64,000 nt of DNA from Gracilaria gracilis (lineage: Eukaryota; Rhodophyta; Florideophyceae; Gracilariales; Gracilariaceae): the NCBI GenBank assembly GCA_030374805.1, contig JARGSG010000191.1, positions 496,001 to 560,000 of the forward strand, in the 5' to 3' direction. Positions 20,843 to 31,821 of the stretch are shown one piece after another. The notes beneath the pieces are model-generated. The model did no database searches, was not told where the DNA came from, and saw nothing but the letters and a program-made list of their open reading frames with translations. The translations under genes were made by a program, and so were the position numbers. The first letter of the stretch is position 1. Every line of letters starts with the position of its first letter.

Positions 20843-21478
20843 ATGGACGGTGGGCGCAGTGGACATACCTGCAGTCATGCGCACCATGAGCATGATCACG
20901 ATGACGAAGGGGGTGGCGAAGCATGGGCACTTTTTGAACAAGTCAATACCAGCGCACTAATATGTTTGAACGAAGCACAACCAAATTCACTCAAACATGT
21001 TCTTCGCCCGTGGTATAAGCGTTGTGATCCGTCACTACCAACTTTAAAAAGCGATGCTGATGAGCAATTGCTCATGTGTATTCCGTTCGTCTCTCCCGTG
21101 AAGATTAAGTCAATTTGTATCATCGGAGCCGGAGATGTAGAGAACCCATCCCACATGAAGGCTTATTTAAACGATGAAGTGCTTGACTTTTCGAGCGTCG
21201 AGAGAAAGAGGCCGATACAGGAATGGGATCTAACAGAGCGGAATGTCGACGGTGTCATTGAATACCCGACAAAATACACAAAGTTTCAAAACGTAAGCAA
21301 GTTGTGGCTGTTTATCAGTGCCAACTTCGGTGCAGATTTCACAGAGATCCGTTATATAGGTTTGAAAGGAGAGTACACGAAGTACAAAAGGGAAGCTGTG
21401 AATACAGTTTACGAAAGTCGCCCGGTGAAGGCGTCTGAGGACGTAAAGAGTATTAATACACCAAGGATGGGAATGTGA
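20843..21478 (+). CDS. PITH-domain protein (PITHD1-like)
   Basis: The frame has 211 residues, the length of human PITHD1, and no intron. The N-terminus is His/Asp/Glu-rich (CSHAHHEHDHDDEGGG), as in PITHD1 proteins. It is followed by the PITH domain: VNTSALICLNE, DEQLLMCIPF, PVKIKSICIIG, FQNVSKLWLFI and the end of the fold at TEIRYIGLKGEY. The PITH domain is also found in thioredoxin-like TXNL1, where it binds the proteasome; this protein lacks the thioredoxin domain. A role in proteasome or redox regulation is known for relatives but is not shown here. Confidence 0.92.
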   Translation: MDGGRSGHTCSHAHHEHDHDDEGGGEAWALFEQVNTSALICLNEAQPNSLKHVLRPWYKRCDPSLPTLKSDADEQLLMCIPFVSPVKIKSICIIGAGDVENPSHMKAYLNDEVLDFSSVERKRPIQEWDLTERNVDGVIEYPTKYTKFQNVSKLWLFISANFGADFTEIRYIGLKGEYTKYKREAVNTVYESRPVKASEDVKSINTPRMGM

Positions 21479-22678
21479 TGGTATCGAAAGTCTGACTCCC
21501 CTCTCCAGATGACCAACGCACTCTCAATCTTGCATTTGCGAGTTGCATAGCTTGTGGAAATGAAAATGAAGCACTCGTTTTTGGAGAGGAGGTGCAGTTA
21601 TTGTTCTGCAGTTGTCACATGCGGGCGTTGTTATTCTCGTTCGGGTCTTTTTTAAGAACTGACTCTCCACTAACATAACGTCCTCGTATTCGCATGTTCA
21701 TTACTGATGTTCAAAGCTCTTGGTTGTCGCCCATCCTATCTGGAAATGCTAAACTGATTCGGTGCAGCAGGCGTTTTGTTTAAGGTTTGCGTGTGCAGGA
21801 CGTATGTGGGTGTTTGGCATTCCAAAGCCTAACCTATTACCAAGAGCCTCGTGAAACGGCCATCGGTGAACAATGACTGACTCCCCTCCGTTGCTTTTGA
21901 GAGTTGGAAATCCTATCTTTGCAGGGAAGAACACTGGTCTCTGTCGTGGTGGTCTTGTTAACACGATCTCTCTCTCTCTCTCTCTCTTGAAATCGTACGC
22001 TAACTTGTTGCTGTATGATTCAATGTATATATGCTTAGATATGATATCTGGAGTTTTTGGATGCATGACTCGTTGAGTCACTGTCATATATCATACTTAT
22101 AAGACCTCATGAAAACAAATTCGTTTGTATTCGTCCTGTTTTCAGGAATACCATGACGTTATTCTCTCTCTCTTTTATGAAACGCGTACGTTAATTCTCT
22201 CGTACGCGGGGGTATGCTAAGAACCCCAACAAGCTATAACACTTATCTCTACTAGGCAGAATACGTGATCGAAATAAATGGAAAGAAATGGAGGTCTCGA
22301 AGAGTAGCATCCCTGGCCCTCCCTTCGTAGAAACTTGTGACAGGATGATGGCGATAGATAGATAACAGCCATAATTGAGCTAGTGCACTCATAAACAGAG
22401 AGAGAGAGAGCGGCGCATGCGAATAATATTATCATCTCGGTTGCACACGGACTCTGCACAGGCGTTCAACCATTCAGCGCCTCACGCATGTCCAAAAGAC
22501 TGCCCGGTGTGACGAATGGGCCGGGCCATATTCTCTTTTATTAAAAGCCTTTCGTTGACCAACTTCGTGTTCTCTCACTTTCGAAGTCTACTACAAAGGT
22601 ATCTACAAGAGCGACGAGTCTTTCCAAAGGACGTGATTTCTCTTTGGCGAATCCTCCATTTTTGGCCCGTGGCAAGCA
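21479..22678. other. Intergenic region with TC and GA microsatellites
   Basis: A (TC)n tract lies at 21967-21987, a shorter one near 22161-22173 and a (GA)n tract at 22397-22410. The first two are followed by similar words (TTGAAATCGTACGCTAAC and TTATGAAACGCGTACGTTAA). Short frames here reflect the repeats. No gene recognised. Confidence 0.55.
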
Positions 22679-23665
22679 TTGTTCACCATGATGGGCACGC
22701 ATACGAACTGTGAGGGGTGGCTCAATTATATGGCGCCGTCAGTTGCTTCTTCGTTGTATCGAAATGGTTGTGTTCTTGTGCGTCGTGACTTAGATGGAAA
22801 CGACGAGCTCATGCATGGAGTCGTGTACGACCGACAGAAGGTCTCAATAACGAACGCACGTGTTCTAATTGGGGAGTCCAAACCTTCCCTGCAACGCAAT
22901 GGCTTCCAACTCGTGTATGAACCTCCAACCCAGCATTTCAATTATCTTGATAATAGAGAAGTCGTACAAGATTATTATAAAGAATGTGTCAGTATCGTTC
23001 AGAAAGCAACTGGAGCGGGTTACGTAGTTGCGTTCGACCACAACGTACGCTCAGCTGGCGGGAAGGCCAAGGAGAAGATAATTACAGGGGGACAACGGGT
23101 TCAAAACCCGGTCCATATCGTTCACGGCGACTACACGTTACGCAGTGCACCAGAACGCCTTGACAGACTGGCTCGGCGACCCGGAAGAAACGACACATTT
23201 CGAAAGCTAGTGGGAGAAGGAGAGACCTTAGTACCCGCCGAGCTGGCTTCAAGGGCAACCGCCGGTGAACTACGATTTGCCATAATCAATGTGTGGCGAA
23301 ACATCGCCAATGAGCCTGTCGCTACACATCCCTTAACGCTCTGTGATGCGCGTACTGTACTTCCTAACGAATTGGTTGTATTCGAGATTCACTATCAAGA
23401 TCGAATTGGAGAAAACTATTTCACCAAGTACACGGATCGTCACACATGGTATACCTATCCGTCTATGACTCGTGAGGAAGCGTTGCTTATCAAACAATGG
23501 GACTCTGGAGGGACTCTGGCGAAATCAAGTGGTACATGCCCTGATGACACCTCTAATCAGCCTTGTACTTTCAGTTTCCACAGTGCTTTTGAAGATACAA
23601 ATAGTGCTCCAAACGCCCCTGAACGATGGAGCATAGAAGTTCGGTGCCTAGCTATATACACGTAG
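22679..23665 (+). CDS. CmcJ/NvfI-type oxidoreductase (asaB / GA4-desaturase-like family)
   Basis: The frame has 328 residues without introns and the layout of the CmcJ/AsaB family of predicted Fe(II)/2-oxoglutarate-like oxygenases. Marks are VVAFDHNVRS (about 115), HIVHGDYTLRSAP (about 145), RFAIINVWRNI (about 200), PLTLCDARTV, GENYFTKYTDRHTWYTYP (about 255) and the end SFHSAFEDTN with RWSIEVRC. Members are common in fungi and some bacteria, acting in secondary metabolism such as cephamycin (CmcJ) and meroterpenoid (NvfI) pathways. The substrate here is unknown. The gene ends 46 bp before the left end of a pogo-type transposon. Finding it in an alga may mean old lateral transfer, which is inference. 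Confidence 0.8.
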   Translation: MFTMMGTHTNCEGWLNYMAPSVASSLYRNGCVLVRRDLDGNDELMHGVVYDRQKVSITNARVLIGESKPSLQRNGFQLVYEPPTQHFNYLDNREVVQDYYKECVSIVQKATGAGYVVAFDHNVRSAGGKAKEKIITGGQRVQNPVHIVHGDYTLRSAPERLDRLARRPGRNDTFRKLVGEGETLVPAELASRATAGELRFAIINVWRNIANEPVATHPLTLCDARTVLPNELVVFEIHYQDRIGENYFTKYTDRHTWYTYPSMTREEALLIKQWDSGGTLAKSSGTCPDDTSNQPCTFSFHSAFEDTNSAPNAPERWSIEVRCLAIYT

Positions 23666-24015
23666 GAACACACAATGAACATGCAAACAGGACAAGCATC
23701 ATCGGCAACTACCTTCCTCGGGCGGGTATTGTGGTGCAGTCTTTTCTTCAATAAGAGATAACGAGAAGCACAGAGCTTTATTTTAAAAACCAATCTAGCC
23801 CAATAGGAGCCCTCCGGATGTTCCATATCGCAAGGACGTTGCGCGACCGCAAGAACAAGGCTCGCGACGGCGGCGGCGGTGTGAACACACTCTCCTCAAC
23901 ACCTACCATTTTGGCCAAAACGGGTTCAATGTGGTGCAGCGCCGCTTTTCGGCAACAGTCTCTATCATTGCCGCTTTCGCTACTCCAAACGTGTTTGCCC
24001 GTGGCCATGGCCACT

Positions 24016-24771
24016 TCACATCATATGTCGAGCTGCGCGTTTCTCTGCCTGGTTGCCACAAAGCTCAAGCAAACTGTTAGCGGCCTTGTTGTCCTCTTCA
24101 CTGCGCTCATTCTTCCTAAAATCAACCCCGGCATCTGCGAGACTCTCTATCGCCTCGCATTCTTTTACGTTTTGTCGAACATCCACTGCTGATACTGGAC
24201 ACTCATTCTCCTTTGCGCCATCGTTCCCGCTTTGTTTTTCTCCAATGTCTCCATCAGCAGAAAGCACTATCATTCTGCATGCACGTGCGTTGCGTCGGAC
24301 CAACGGGGTTGATATATCAGTCTTGGTTTCCTGGGACTTTGCGGCATCGCTATTGCGACCCCCGGAAGCTCGCGGGTCCTTCTTCTTGTCCCTCTCCTCC
24401 TGTCACTTCTGCTTTTTGGTCACACTTTCCTCCTTGTGGCGCTTTCTCTCTTCAGCCACCTTTCGTTTCTTAGCGGCAAGCTCAGTCTTTCGTCTTTCTT
24501 TCTCTTCAGCCTCTTTCAGTTTACGACGTGCTGCTGCTTCCTTCTGCTCTGCTTTGCGCATTTTTTCTGCAACTGGCGCTTCTTGGGACTCCTTGCGCTT
24601 TTGTTTGAGCTGACCATGAGTCAGATACACTGCCGGAGCTCCCCCACATATGGTCGTGCGATCATAGAAATCAGCTGGGTGTTTCCAAACTTTCATTATC
24701 GTGGACGTGCGGCGTTCAAGAATGTAGTTCACCCTGCTATGCCCAGCTGTGATGATGTTCTCCAAGCGGTC
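24016..24771 (-). pseudogene. C-terminal part of the split pogo-type transposase
   Basis: The sequence continues, in the same frame, the transposase that stops at the LTR element on the other side. It reads LENIITAGHSRVNYILERRT, then a long Lys/Glu/Ala coiled coil (RKAEQKEAAARRKLKEAEEK), an in-frame TGA at 24403, and a further 128 codons to a stop at 24016. A coiled-coil tail after the DDE domain is typical of algal and fungal pogo-type proteins. The plus-strand frame over this part is only its antisense. Confidence 0.8.
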
Positions 24772-25315
24772 TGTAGTATAGTGGGTCCGAGTTGGTGCAG
24801 AGTGTGTCTGATCAGCCGTTCACGTACGAAGGGGTAGTGCACGAAGGGCTGGTGCAGTGGCACCGCCACGTGTATGATTTGGTGATCAAGTGCCGGACGG
24901 GTTGGCACAGCGTACAAGTTGGCCACGTGTACGGACTTGGTAGTGACAGTGCAAATTAGACCGATCGTACAGTAGTTAGTAATGGGGCCCAGACCCGATA
25001 TTTAGGTGTAGCTCGGATCTCCCGAGGCCCCAATCGTAAACGACAAGCATCTTCTGCCGAACGTCTTCTTCGCTAGTTTGCACTAACGATAGACCGCACG
25101 GCTACTCCTTTGTTGGGTTTCTCAGACCGTTCGTAACCCTTCCGCGCGTTCCTGTACGTGCCTGGTGATACCAATCGTCCACTCTCCCCTCGACCGCCCG
25201 GTGCTTCCGCCCCTTCTCTCCGCTCGGATTTATTACAGTCACAAGACTGTACGCTACCGCCGCTCCAGTCTCAAGACCGCTTCGGACTCTCTCCCTTTTT
25301 GTGCATTATACCACA
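24772..25315 (+). repeat. 5' LTR
   Basis: 544 bp, TG...CA ends with short inverted tips (TGTAGTATA / TATACCACA). Near-identical to 33670-34212. Confidence 0.95.
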
Positions 25316-27980
25316 TTGGTCTCCCGACTTAGAAGTAGAATTCGAGACCGTACGGAGCAGCAGAACCGATCGTGGAACCGATACGTACAGTATGAGTCAT
25401 CGTCCGCACGGAGAAATGGGTGAAGGGTCTTTGGTCGAAAAAGACTCCGCAAAGTCCGTACCGGTCGCAATTCGCGACGCTTCGGATGCCGCTTCGGTAG
25501 GCCGCCGAAGCACCCGAAGCAACGCGACGGCCTACGTGTCGCCGTCAGAGGAACCCGAACGGATGATCCGCGACGGGTCCGCACGTAACAGGTCAAAGTC
25601 CGCACGGAACGAGGACGAGGCAACTGCCCTCGCCCCTTTTCCCGGAACGGAGAAGACGCCGCGGGGCGAAGCTGGCCCCGCGCCGCCACTCCTTACCGAA
25701 CGGACTACCGCACGGGAACTCTGGGCAGGGATCGCTCCCTACGCCCTGCAGAGTCTCCGAACGGAAATTGAGGTCCACGTCCCCATGGCAGTGGAGGACG
25801 TACCTCAAGGACCGAATCCCGGCGCTTCTGCACCAGGATATTCCACCGATCGTACAAGATATGGTCAGGAATATCCTGAAGACAGACCGTTCGGAACCTG
25901 CTACGTCAGCTCTGAACAGTACACTGGCCGCACTGGTAGCCTCAGCTACCGACCCCACCCACCCAAATCTTTTATTGACCGTACGGACAATGCACCCGCT
26001 AGCGGCGAGAGGCAACACCGACCGGAACTGAAGAAGGGCCCAACGAGGGGTCCGACCGGAGTGTTACCTCCCGCCAGTCAACCCGCAGGACGATCCGAAC
26101 GGAAGCTCAGGAGATTCCTCCGACGAGAGGAGGATTCGCCGCCGCAGAGGCGGTAGACCGAGCGGAAGTTTCCGATTCGGATGACGCGCCCCGTAAACGG
26201 AAAGACCGTCGCCGCCAGAGAAGGCGAAGATCAGCCAGAACGGACTCGGACTCTTCGGAGTCATCGTCGGATGACGACCGCACGGATTCGGAAGTCGACC
26301 GACACTCCCGCAGCCCTCGACGGAGGGGGAAGTCCGATCGGTATCGTTCCCGTTCGGAAAGGTTGATGCTAAAACGCATCAGGCCCTTGAACAAGAAGTT
26401 CGCCAAAGTGGTGGACTACCGTACGTACAGGTTGCTCAGGAGGAGCCAGGCGTACAATTCGCGGGTGGCGCGCAAGATTGCGCGCTACCAAAAGAAATTG
26501 AATGTCCAGATGAAGGGTCATTCCTTTTCCGGGACGGATCCGATATCGGTGCTCAATTTCTTACAGCGGTTTAAAAACCGCTTTGCAACCACAACGGACT
26601 CACTGAGGGGGCAGCCCTCTGGTGTTTTCAGTTTTAACCTGACCGGACCTGCGCACGCTCTGGTTCAGTCTCGGCTCGAGGGTGAGTCTGGCGCTGTCCG
26701 ACCGTACTCGGGATGAGTCTCTCCATACGTACGAAGAGGTAGTCAACTTTCTGTTGACCACGTACGCAACGGATGAGATCATTGCCGACGCGGCCGCAGA
26801 GGTCACCCTCTACCGCCAAGCGTCAGGCATGTCCGAAACGGAATTCGCCCAGAAGCTCTGGACGAAAGCCCTCCGTTGCGGAAATGTCTTTACCGATCGG
26901 AATTTGAAGGGGATCTTCGTCGAAGGTCTCCTTGCCGCCATACGGTCAAAGGTGAGGAATCACCTCACCTCGCATCCCAATATCGGATACGATGCACATG
27001 CCCGTTACGCGGAATCGTACGGAGACCACCCATCGTGCCTCACGTAGACAGTCCGTTCGGGTCGATACTCCAAAAGCCAACCGTTCGGAAGAGTCCTCTC
27101 GTACCGCCCGGAAGGTTCACAGTATCGATACCCCGTCGGAATCGATCTATTCCGTATCGGATGAAGACGAGGAACATGTTCTCGCGGTATCCCGCGCGTC
27201 TTCCATGCCCTCGCCTCCCACTACGCCCTCGGCTTCAACGCCGGCTCAGTCCGTTCGGTCTTACCCCAGTCCTGCCAGCTCCAGGGTACAGCAACCCCAG
27301 GGGCAGGCACCAGTTAGACCGTGTCGGATTTGCCTCTCGCGGGAGCCCAACTGCTGTCAGTTGCTCCCCCCGGACCTAAAGGAGAAGCTGCTGGCCATAC
27401 GGGAGGCTAATTATCAGCAACGCCGCGAGGAAGGCTATTACAGTGCCTACCAGACCGGACGGAAAACTGATACCTCGAAGGACGATGTAGGATATCGCCA
27501 GGGCGGACAGCCTCGCCAGACGTACTCACCAAGACCGACACAGGCCGTCACACTGGTCGAGGAGCCTGCTCCCCACCAGGGAAACGACCAGGAGGAAGCG
27601 TAGAGGCATCGCCTCCTCCACAGAGGCCTAGCCTCGCCCCGTCAGCGACAGACCGAACGGACTCCATCCGAGGGAAGTCCCCTGTCCTGACATGTGACCT
27701 GACCGATACGGACATTGAAACCGAAACGGTCCTCTTTTCTAGCGCGAACTACAAGGTGCACGTGTCGATTGGCCTCAACACGGCACTGATGTATCCGTTA
27801 ACGGGAGTTCTTGATACCGGAGCCGGACCCTGTCTGGTTCACGAACGCCATCTCCCTCCGAATTGGCGCTCGAAACTCCGACCGGACGTAAGACCCCGAA
27901 TTACGGACGCGTCGAAGAACCGAATGGACGTTGTGGGAATTCTACCTCTTATGGTCCGGAATCGGTGACCTCAACGTACG
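25316..27980 (+). other. gag and protease region of the LTR element (fossil)
   Basis: The region holds a charged, Arg/Ser/Pro-rich part (to about 26350), a capsid-like helical part (about 26360-27040), a Pro/Ser-rich part with Cys residues, and an aspartic-protease-like start (GVLDTGAGPCLVHE, near 27800). These lie in more than one frame. No canonical CCHC zinc knuckle was seen; CRICLSREPNCC is the nearest cysteine cluster. Confidence 0.7.
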
Positions 27981-28053
27981 AGTACAGTTCCTGGTGGTTC
28001 TCTAACCTTTCCACCAGCGTACTACTCGGTACTCTTTTATTGACAAGTACGTC

Positions 28054-31000
28054 TTGGCAATCTACCACCGAAAACGGACAATACTTCTACGACACTCCAA
28101 GCCGGTGTCTATACAGTCTTCCGCCTACGGACCAAATGCACCTTCCGCGCCGGAACCAGAACCCGAACGGGAAACTCCATCTAATAAGATACACGTTGCC
28201 CGTCCGGTTCTTCTACCCCCAATGTCGGAAACGAACGTCTTGGTAACCACCAAAACGTCCGGCTTGGTCTTTCTACAGTCTCATCACCGTACGGGATCGA
28301 CGCTTGAACTCACACTCCTTGCGGGTGGAGTTTTGGAGCTCCGACCGGACGTACCCTTTCTCGTTCGCGTGGCAAACTTTTCTGACCGCTCGGTCCGACT
28401 ACACAAGAACACCGTTATCGGACTTGCTCTTCCATCTCCTGTAGCGCTCATAACTCCGCAACCATCGTCGCGGAGCGACGAGTCCAAGGAGGGGGAACAC
28501 ATTCCGATTTCGGGTAATAATTCCGAACGGGAACACAAGGATACCGAACAGGAGCAAGAAACCGTACGGAAAGATGAGAATGATTGGACCACCAAGGTAC
28601 AGATCAGTCCTGAGTATGTTACCGAACGGGACAAAGTCATTGAGCTACTTCGACCGTTTGCGGACATGTGGGACGGCCATCTCGGAACGATTGCGGCAGC
28701 GAAGCACCGCATCCATCTGGAACCAGGCTCGAAGCCCATATTCCAGATGCCGTACCGTGCCGGACCCGCTCGGGGAGAACTCGAACGTAAGGAGGTGACA
28801 AAGCAGCTCGCTGCTGGTGTCATAGAACCGTCATCGGCAGAATGGGCCAGCCCGGTCGTATTCGCGCTCAAGAAAGACGGAAGCCTTCGCTTTTGCGTCG
28901 ACTACCGCCGTTTGAACGCTACGACCGTACGGGACACATACCCACTACCCCTAATGGACGAGTGCATCGACTCTCTTGGAGATGCACAAATCTTCTCCAC
29001 TTTGGACGCCAACAGTGGTTATTGGCAGACCGAAATGGATGAAGCCGACCGGGACAAAACGACGTTCACGTCGCATATGGGACTGTACCGTTATCGGAGA
29101 ATGCCGTTTGGACTCAAGAACGCACCGGCTACTTTCCAGCGTGCTCTCGATATTATCCTTTCACGGGTAAAATGGCAGTACGCACTGGTGTATCTTGATG
29201 ACGTAATCATCTATTCCCGGACGGTTGAAGAGCATTATGACCATGTGCGGACCATACTGCATATGCTCCGTTCGGCTGGTGTTACTCTCGGACTGGACAA
29301 GTGCTACTTTTTCAGTGGCACGGTGGACTATCTAGGCCACGTAATCCGACCGGGAAAGCTTCAAGTGTCTCTCAAGACACAGAATCCTATCAAGCAGGCT
29401 AAACCGCCTACGACCCAGACGGAGCTCCGATCGTTCTTGGGGCTCTGTAACGTTTTCCGTCGGTTTGTCGCAAACTTCGCCCGAATTGCGGCTCCATTGA
29501 ACCGCAAGTTGGAGAAGGGGCAACCCACGAAGTTTGAGACATTGACCGATACGGAATACGAAGCCTTTGACGAATTACGCCAGAGACTGATACGCCCGCC
29601 CATTTTGGCCATTCCCCGTCAAGGGTACCCGTACGTTCTGGATACAGACGCATGCGACCGACAGGTAGGATGCACCCTGCTACAGAAGCAACCGGACGGA
29701 GGCTTATTACCGATCGGTTACTGGAGCCGCTCTCTATCCAAGACCGAACGGCAATACTCGACTACCGAACGGGAATGCCTTGCGGTCGTCTGGGCCATAC
29801 TGCACCTCCGTCCGTACCTGGAAGGTCAGAGGTTCACTGTCCGAACGGACCACCACTCCTTGAGGTGGATATTGAACCTTGCGGACGCGTCAGGACGATT
29901 GGCCAGGTTGCGGTTGCGTCTAATGGAGTATGACTTCGATGTCGTCCACCGTCCGGGTATCAAGCATCAAGCGGCTGATGCCCTTTCTCGGATCCGGACG
30001 GATGGCGAAGACGATGCCCCATTGGACGAAGAAGTCCCCTTCTTGCTAGTGAATGACCGTACGGACGATGGCTACTTTATCACCAACATTACCGTTAACG
30101 GTGATGAGTACAGCGACGTCTGCGTCGACTGGCCAACGCCCGAACGGAAATCTGCTGGCATCCCCGAGGTGCTTGCTGTCACCTCGGAGGAAACCAATAT
30201 CGTTCCGGTCACGGTCGAGGAGCTAGTGCGAGCTCAAGCAGATGACCCTTTCTGCGAGTCCGTACGGAAAGACATCGGCAACGGTGTCACTCTGTTCGAA
30301 ATTGACCGAAACGGACTCATAGTCCGCAAAGCCCCACTGGACGGAGCCATCCAGAAGGTCGTATCTGCATCACTGCAGGCACGCGTCCTCTACTTGGCAC
30401 ACTACCCCCGTCTGGTCGGCCATCCGGGTTCCACTTGGATGTATGAAAGTCTCCGTCGAGACTTCTACTGGCCACATATGGCCAACGATGTATTCCAGAC
30501 CGTACGGGACTGTCGCACCTGCCCGGCGACGAAGGGAACACACTTCAAGTCGCAGAAGCTGCTGAAGCTGTTCCCCGCCGCCGGTCCGCTGGAATTCGTC
30601 GCGATGGACATCGTCGGCCCATTCACGAAGTCCGTAAACGGTTACCAGTACATACTGGTTATTACCGATCGGTTTAGCAAGATAGCTCGCTCTATACCTC
30701 TGCGGTCAACCACAGCTCCTGTAGTGGCGAAGGCCTTCCTGGAGAACTGGGTTTATCCGTATGAAATACCAAACTACTTGCTAACCGATAACGGAACTCA
30801 ATTCGTCTCTAAGTTCTTTGAGACTGTATGCACCGCTTTGGGAACCAAACACGTACTAACGACCGCGTACCATCCGCAAACAAATGGTCAGGCCGAATGG
30901 TTTAACAAAACACTCGTGGAGAGGTTACGCCACTACGTAGCGGACCATCAGAACACTTGGCACGCGTATGTGCAACCTCTTACGTGCGGTTACAACCTAC

Positions 31001-31821
31001 AGATCCATCGATATCTCGGTACCGCACCGTTCGACGTTGCGCTAACGCGTAAACCCCCAAGCGTTCTGCTCGATGAGCCCAGTACGTCACTGGACCCAAC
31101 GACGCCTACACAGCCCACTGCCGCTCGGTTAAAACGCTACACGCTCAAGCTCCTACAGGCCACGCTGCAGACCGCTCGGACAAAGTTGACCCGCGCCCAA
31201 CAGCGCTATAAGGAAAACTTTGATAAATGCGTACGGTACACGCCGAGCTTCACCCCTGGGGAAGAAGTGTTTGTTGACCGACCGGACTATAAGAACGCAG
31301 AGGAGGACCTTACGGATCAGGAACGTACGTATCGGAAACTCTTACCGAAGACGGTTGGCCCGTTTAAGGTCGTATCCGCAACGGACGCCACTGTCACTCT
31401 GAACCAAGACGGTATTCACAACACCGTCAGTATTGACAGAGTGACAAAAGCCCCAACTGCACGGCCAACAACCGCACCGGTTACTTCCGAACGGACACGC
31501 GGCACAGTAGGTGCCGATCCTGAAGGACCGTATGCGGACGAACCTGTCGACGACGAGCCTACCTCACCGCCCGGAACAGTTCCGAGCGTGGTGGAACGAG
31601 TCGTCGACCATCGCGACACCCCGAACGGACAGGAATACCGCGTACGATGGCATGGTTACCGTACGGATCAGGACACGTTTGAACCACCCGGACACATCCC
31701 CCAACACTTCATTGCCCGATACTGGCGTCGCAGAAACCATATGGTATCTGCAACACCTTCAGCAGGGGAAACGGGAGTGCGCGGATCTCAAGGTCCGAAC
31801 GTACGTGCTGGTAATGCATGA
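28054..31821 (+). CDS. pol region of the LTR element: RT, RNase H, integrase, chromodomain
   Basis: One frame of 1255 codons covers the enzymes. Reverse transcriptase has KKDGSLRFCVDYRRLN, FSTLDANSGYWQ and the YLDD active site in ALVYLDDVIIYS. RNase H follows with LDTDACDRQVGCTL, TERECLAVVW and TDHHSLRWI. Integrase has a His/His/Cys/Cys finger (HYPRLVGH to CRTCPAT), MDIVGPF, LTDNGTQF and NGQAEWFN. The C-terminus holds a chromodomain (YRVRWHGYRTDQDTFEP near 31640-31685), which guides chromoviruses to heterochromatin in other eukaryotes. The frame belongs to the retroelement, not the host. Confidence 0.92.
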   Translation: MAIYHRKRTILLRHSKPVSIQSSAYGPNAPSAPEPEPERETPSNKIHVARPVLLPPMSETNVLVTTKTSGLVFLQSHHRTGSTLELTLLAGGVLELRPDVPFLVRVANFSDRSVRLHKNTVIGLALPSPVALITPQPSSRSDESKEGEHIPISGNNSEREHKDTEQEQETVRKDENDWTTKVQISPEYVTERDKVIELLRPFADMWDGHLGTIAAAKHRIHLEPGSKPIFQMPYRAGPARGELERKEVTKQLAAGVIEPSSAEWASPVVFALKKDGSLRFCVDYRRLNATTVRDTYPLPLMDECIDSLGDAQIFSTLDANSGYWQTEMDEADRDKTTFTSHMGLYRYRRMPFGLKNAPATFQRALDIILSRVKWQYALVYLDDVIIYSRTVEEHYDHVRTILHMLRSAGVTLGLDKCYFFSGTVDYLGHVIRPGKLQVSLKTQNPIKQAKPPTTQTELRSFLGLCNVFRRFVANFARIAAPLNRKLEKGQPTKFETLTDTEYEAFDELRQRLIRPPILAIPRQGYPYVLDTDACDRQVGCTLLQKQPDGGLLPIGYWSRSLSKTERQYSTTERECLAVVWAILHLRPYLEGQRFTVRTDHHSLRWILNLADASGRLARLRLRLMEYDFDVVHRPGIKHQAADALSRIRTDGEDDAPLDEEVPFLLVNDRTDDGYFITNITVNGDEYSDVCVDWPTPERKSAGIPEVLAVTSEETNIVPVTVEELVRAQADDPFCESVRKDIGNGVTLFEIDRNGLIVRKAPLDGAIQKVVSASLQARVLYLAHYPRLVGHPGSTWMYESLRRDFYWPHMANDVFQTVRDCRTCPATKGTHFKSQKLLKLFPAAGPLEFVAMDIVGPFTKSVNGYQYILVITDRFSKIARSIPLRSTTAPVVAKAFLENWVYPYEIPNYLLTDNGTQFVSKFFETVCTALGTKHVLTTAYHPQTNGQAEWFNKTLVERLRHYVADHQNTWHAYVQPLTCGYNLQIHRYLGTAPFDVALTRKPPSVLLDEPSTSLDPTTPTQPTAARLKRYTLKLLQATLQTARTKLTRAQQRYKENFDKCVRYTPSFTPGEEVFVDRPDYKNAEEDLTDQERTYRKLLPKTVGPFKVVSATDATVTLNQDGIHNTVSIDRVTKAPTARPTTAPVTSERTRGTVGADPEGPYADEPVDDEPTSPPGTVPSVVERVVDHRDTPNGQEYRVRWHGYRTDQDTFEPPGHIPQHFIARYWRRRNHMVSATPSAGETGVRGSQGPNVRAGNA

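Noticed and set aside
21749-22087. Minus-strand frame with an EREREREI stretch
   Set aside because: The stretch is the translation of the TC microsatellite.
24053-24613. Ser/Phe/Leu-rich plus-strand frame of 186 codons
   Set aside because: It is the antisense of the Lys/Glu coiled-coil tail of the pogo-type transposase, which explains both its openness and its odd composition.
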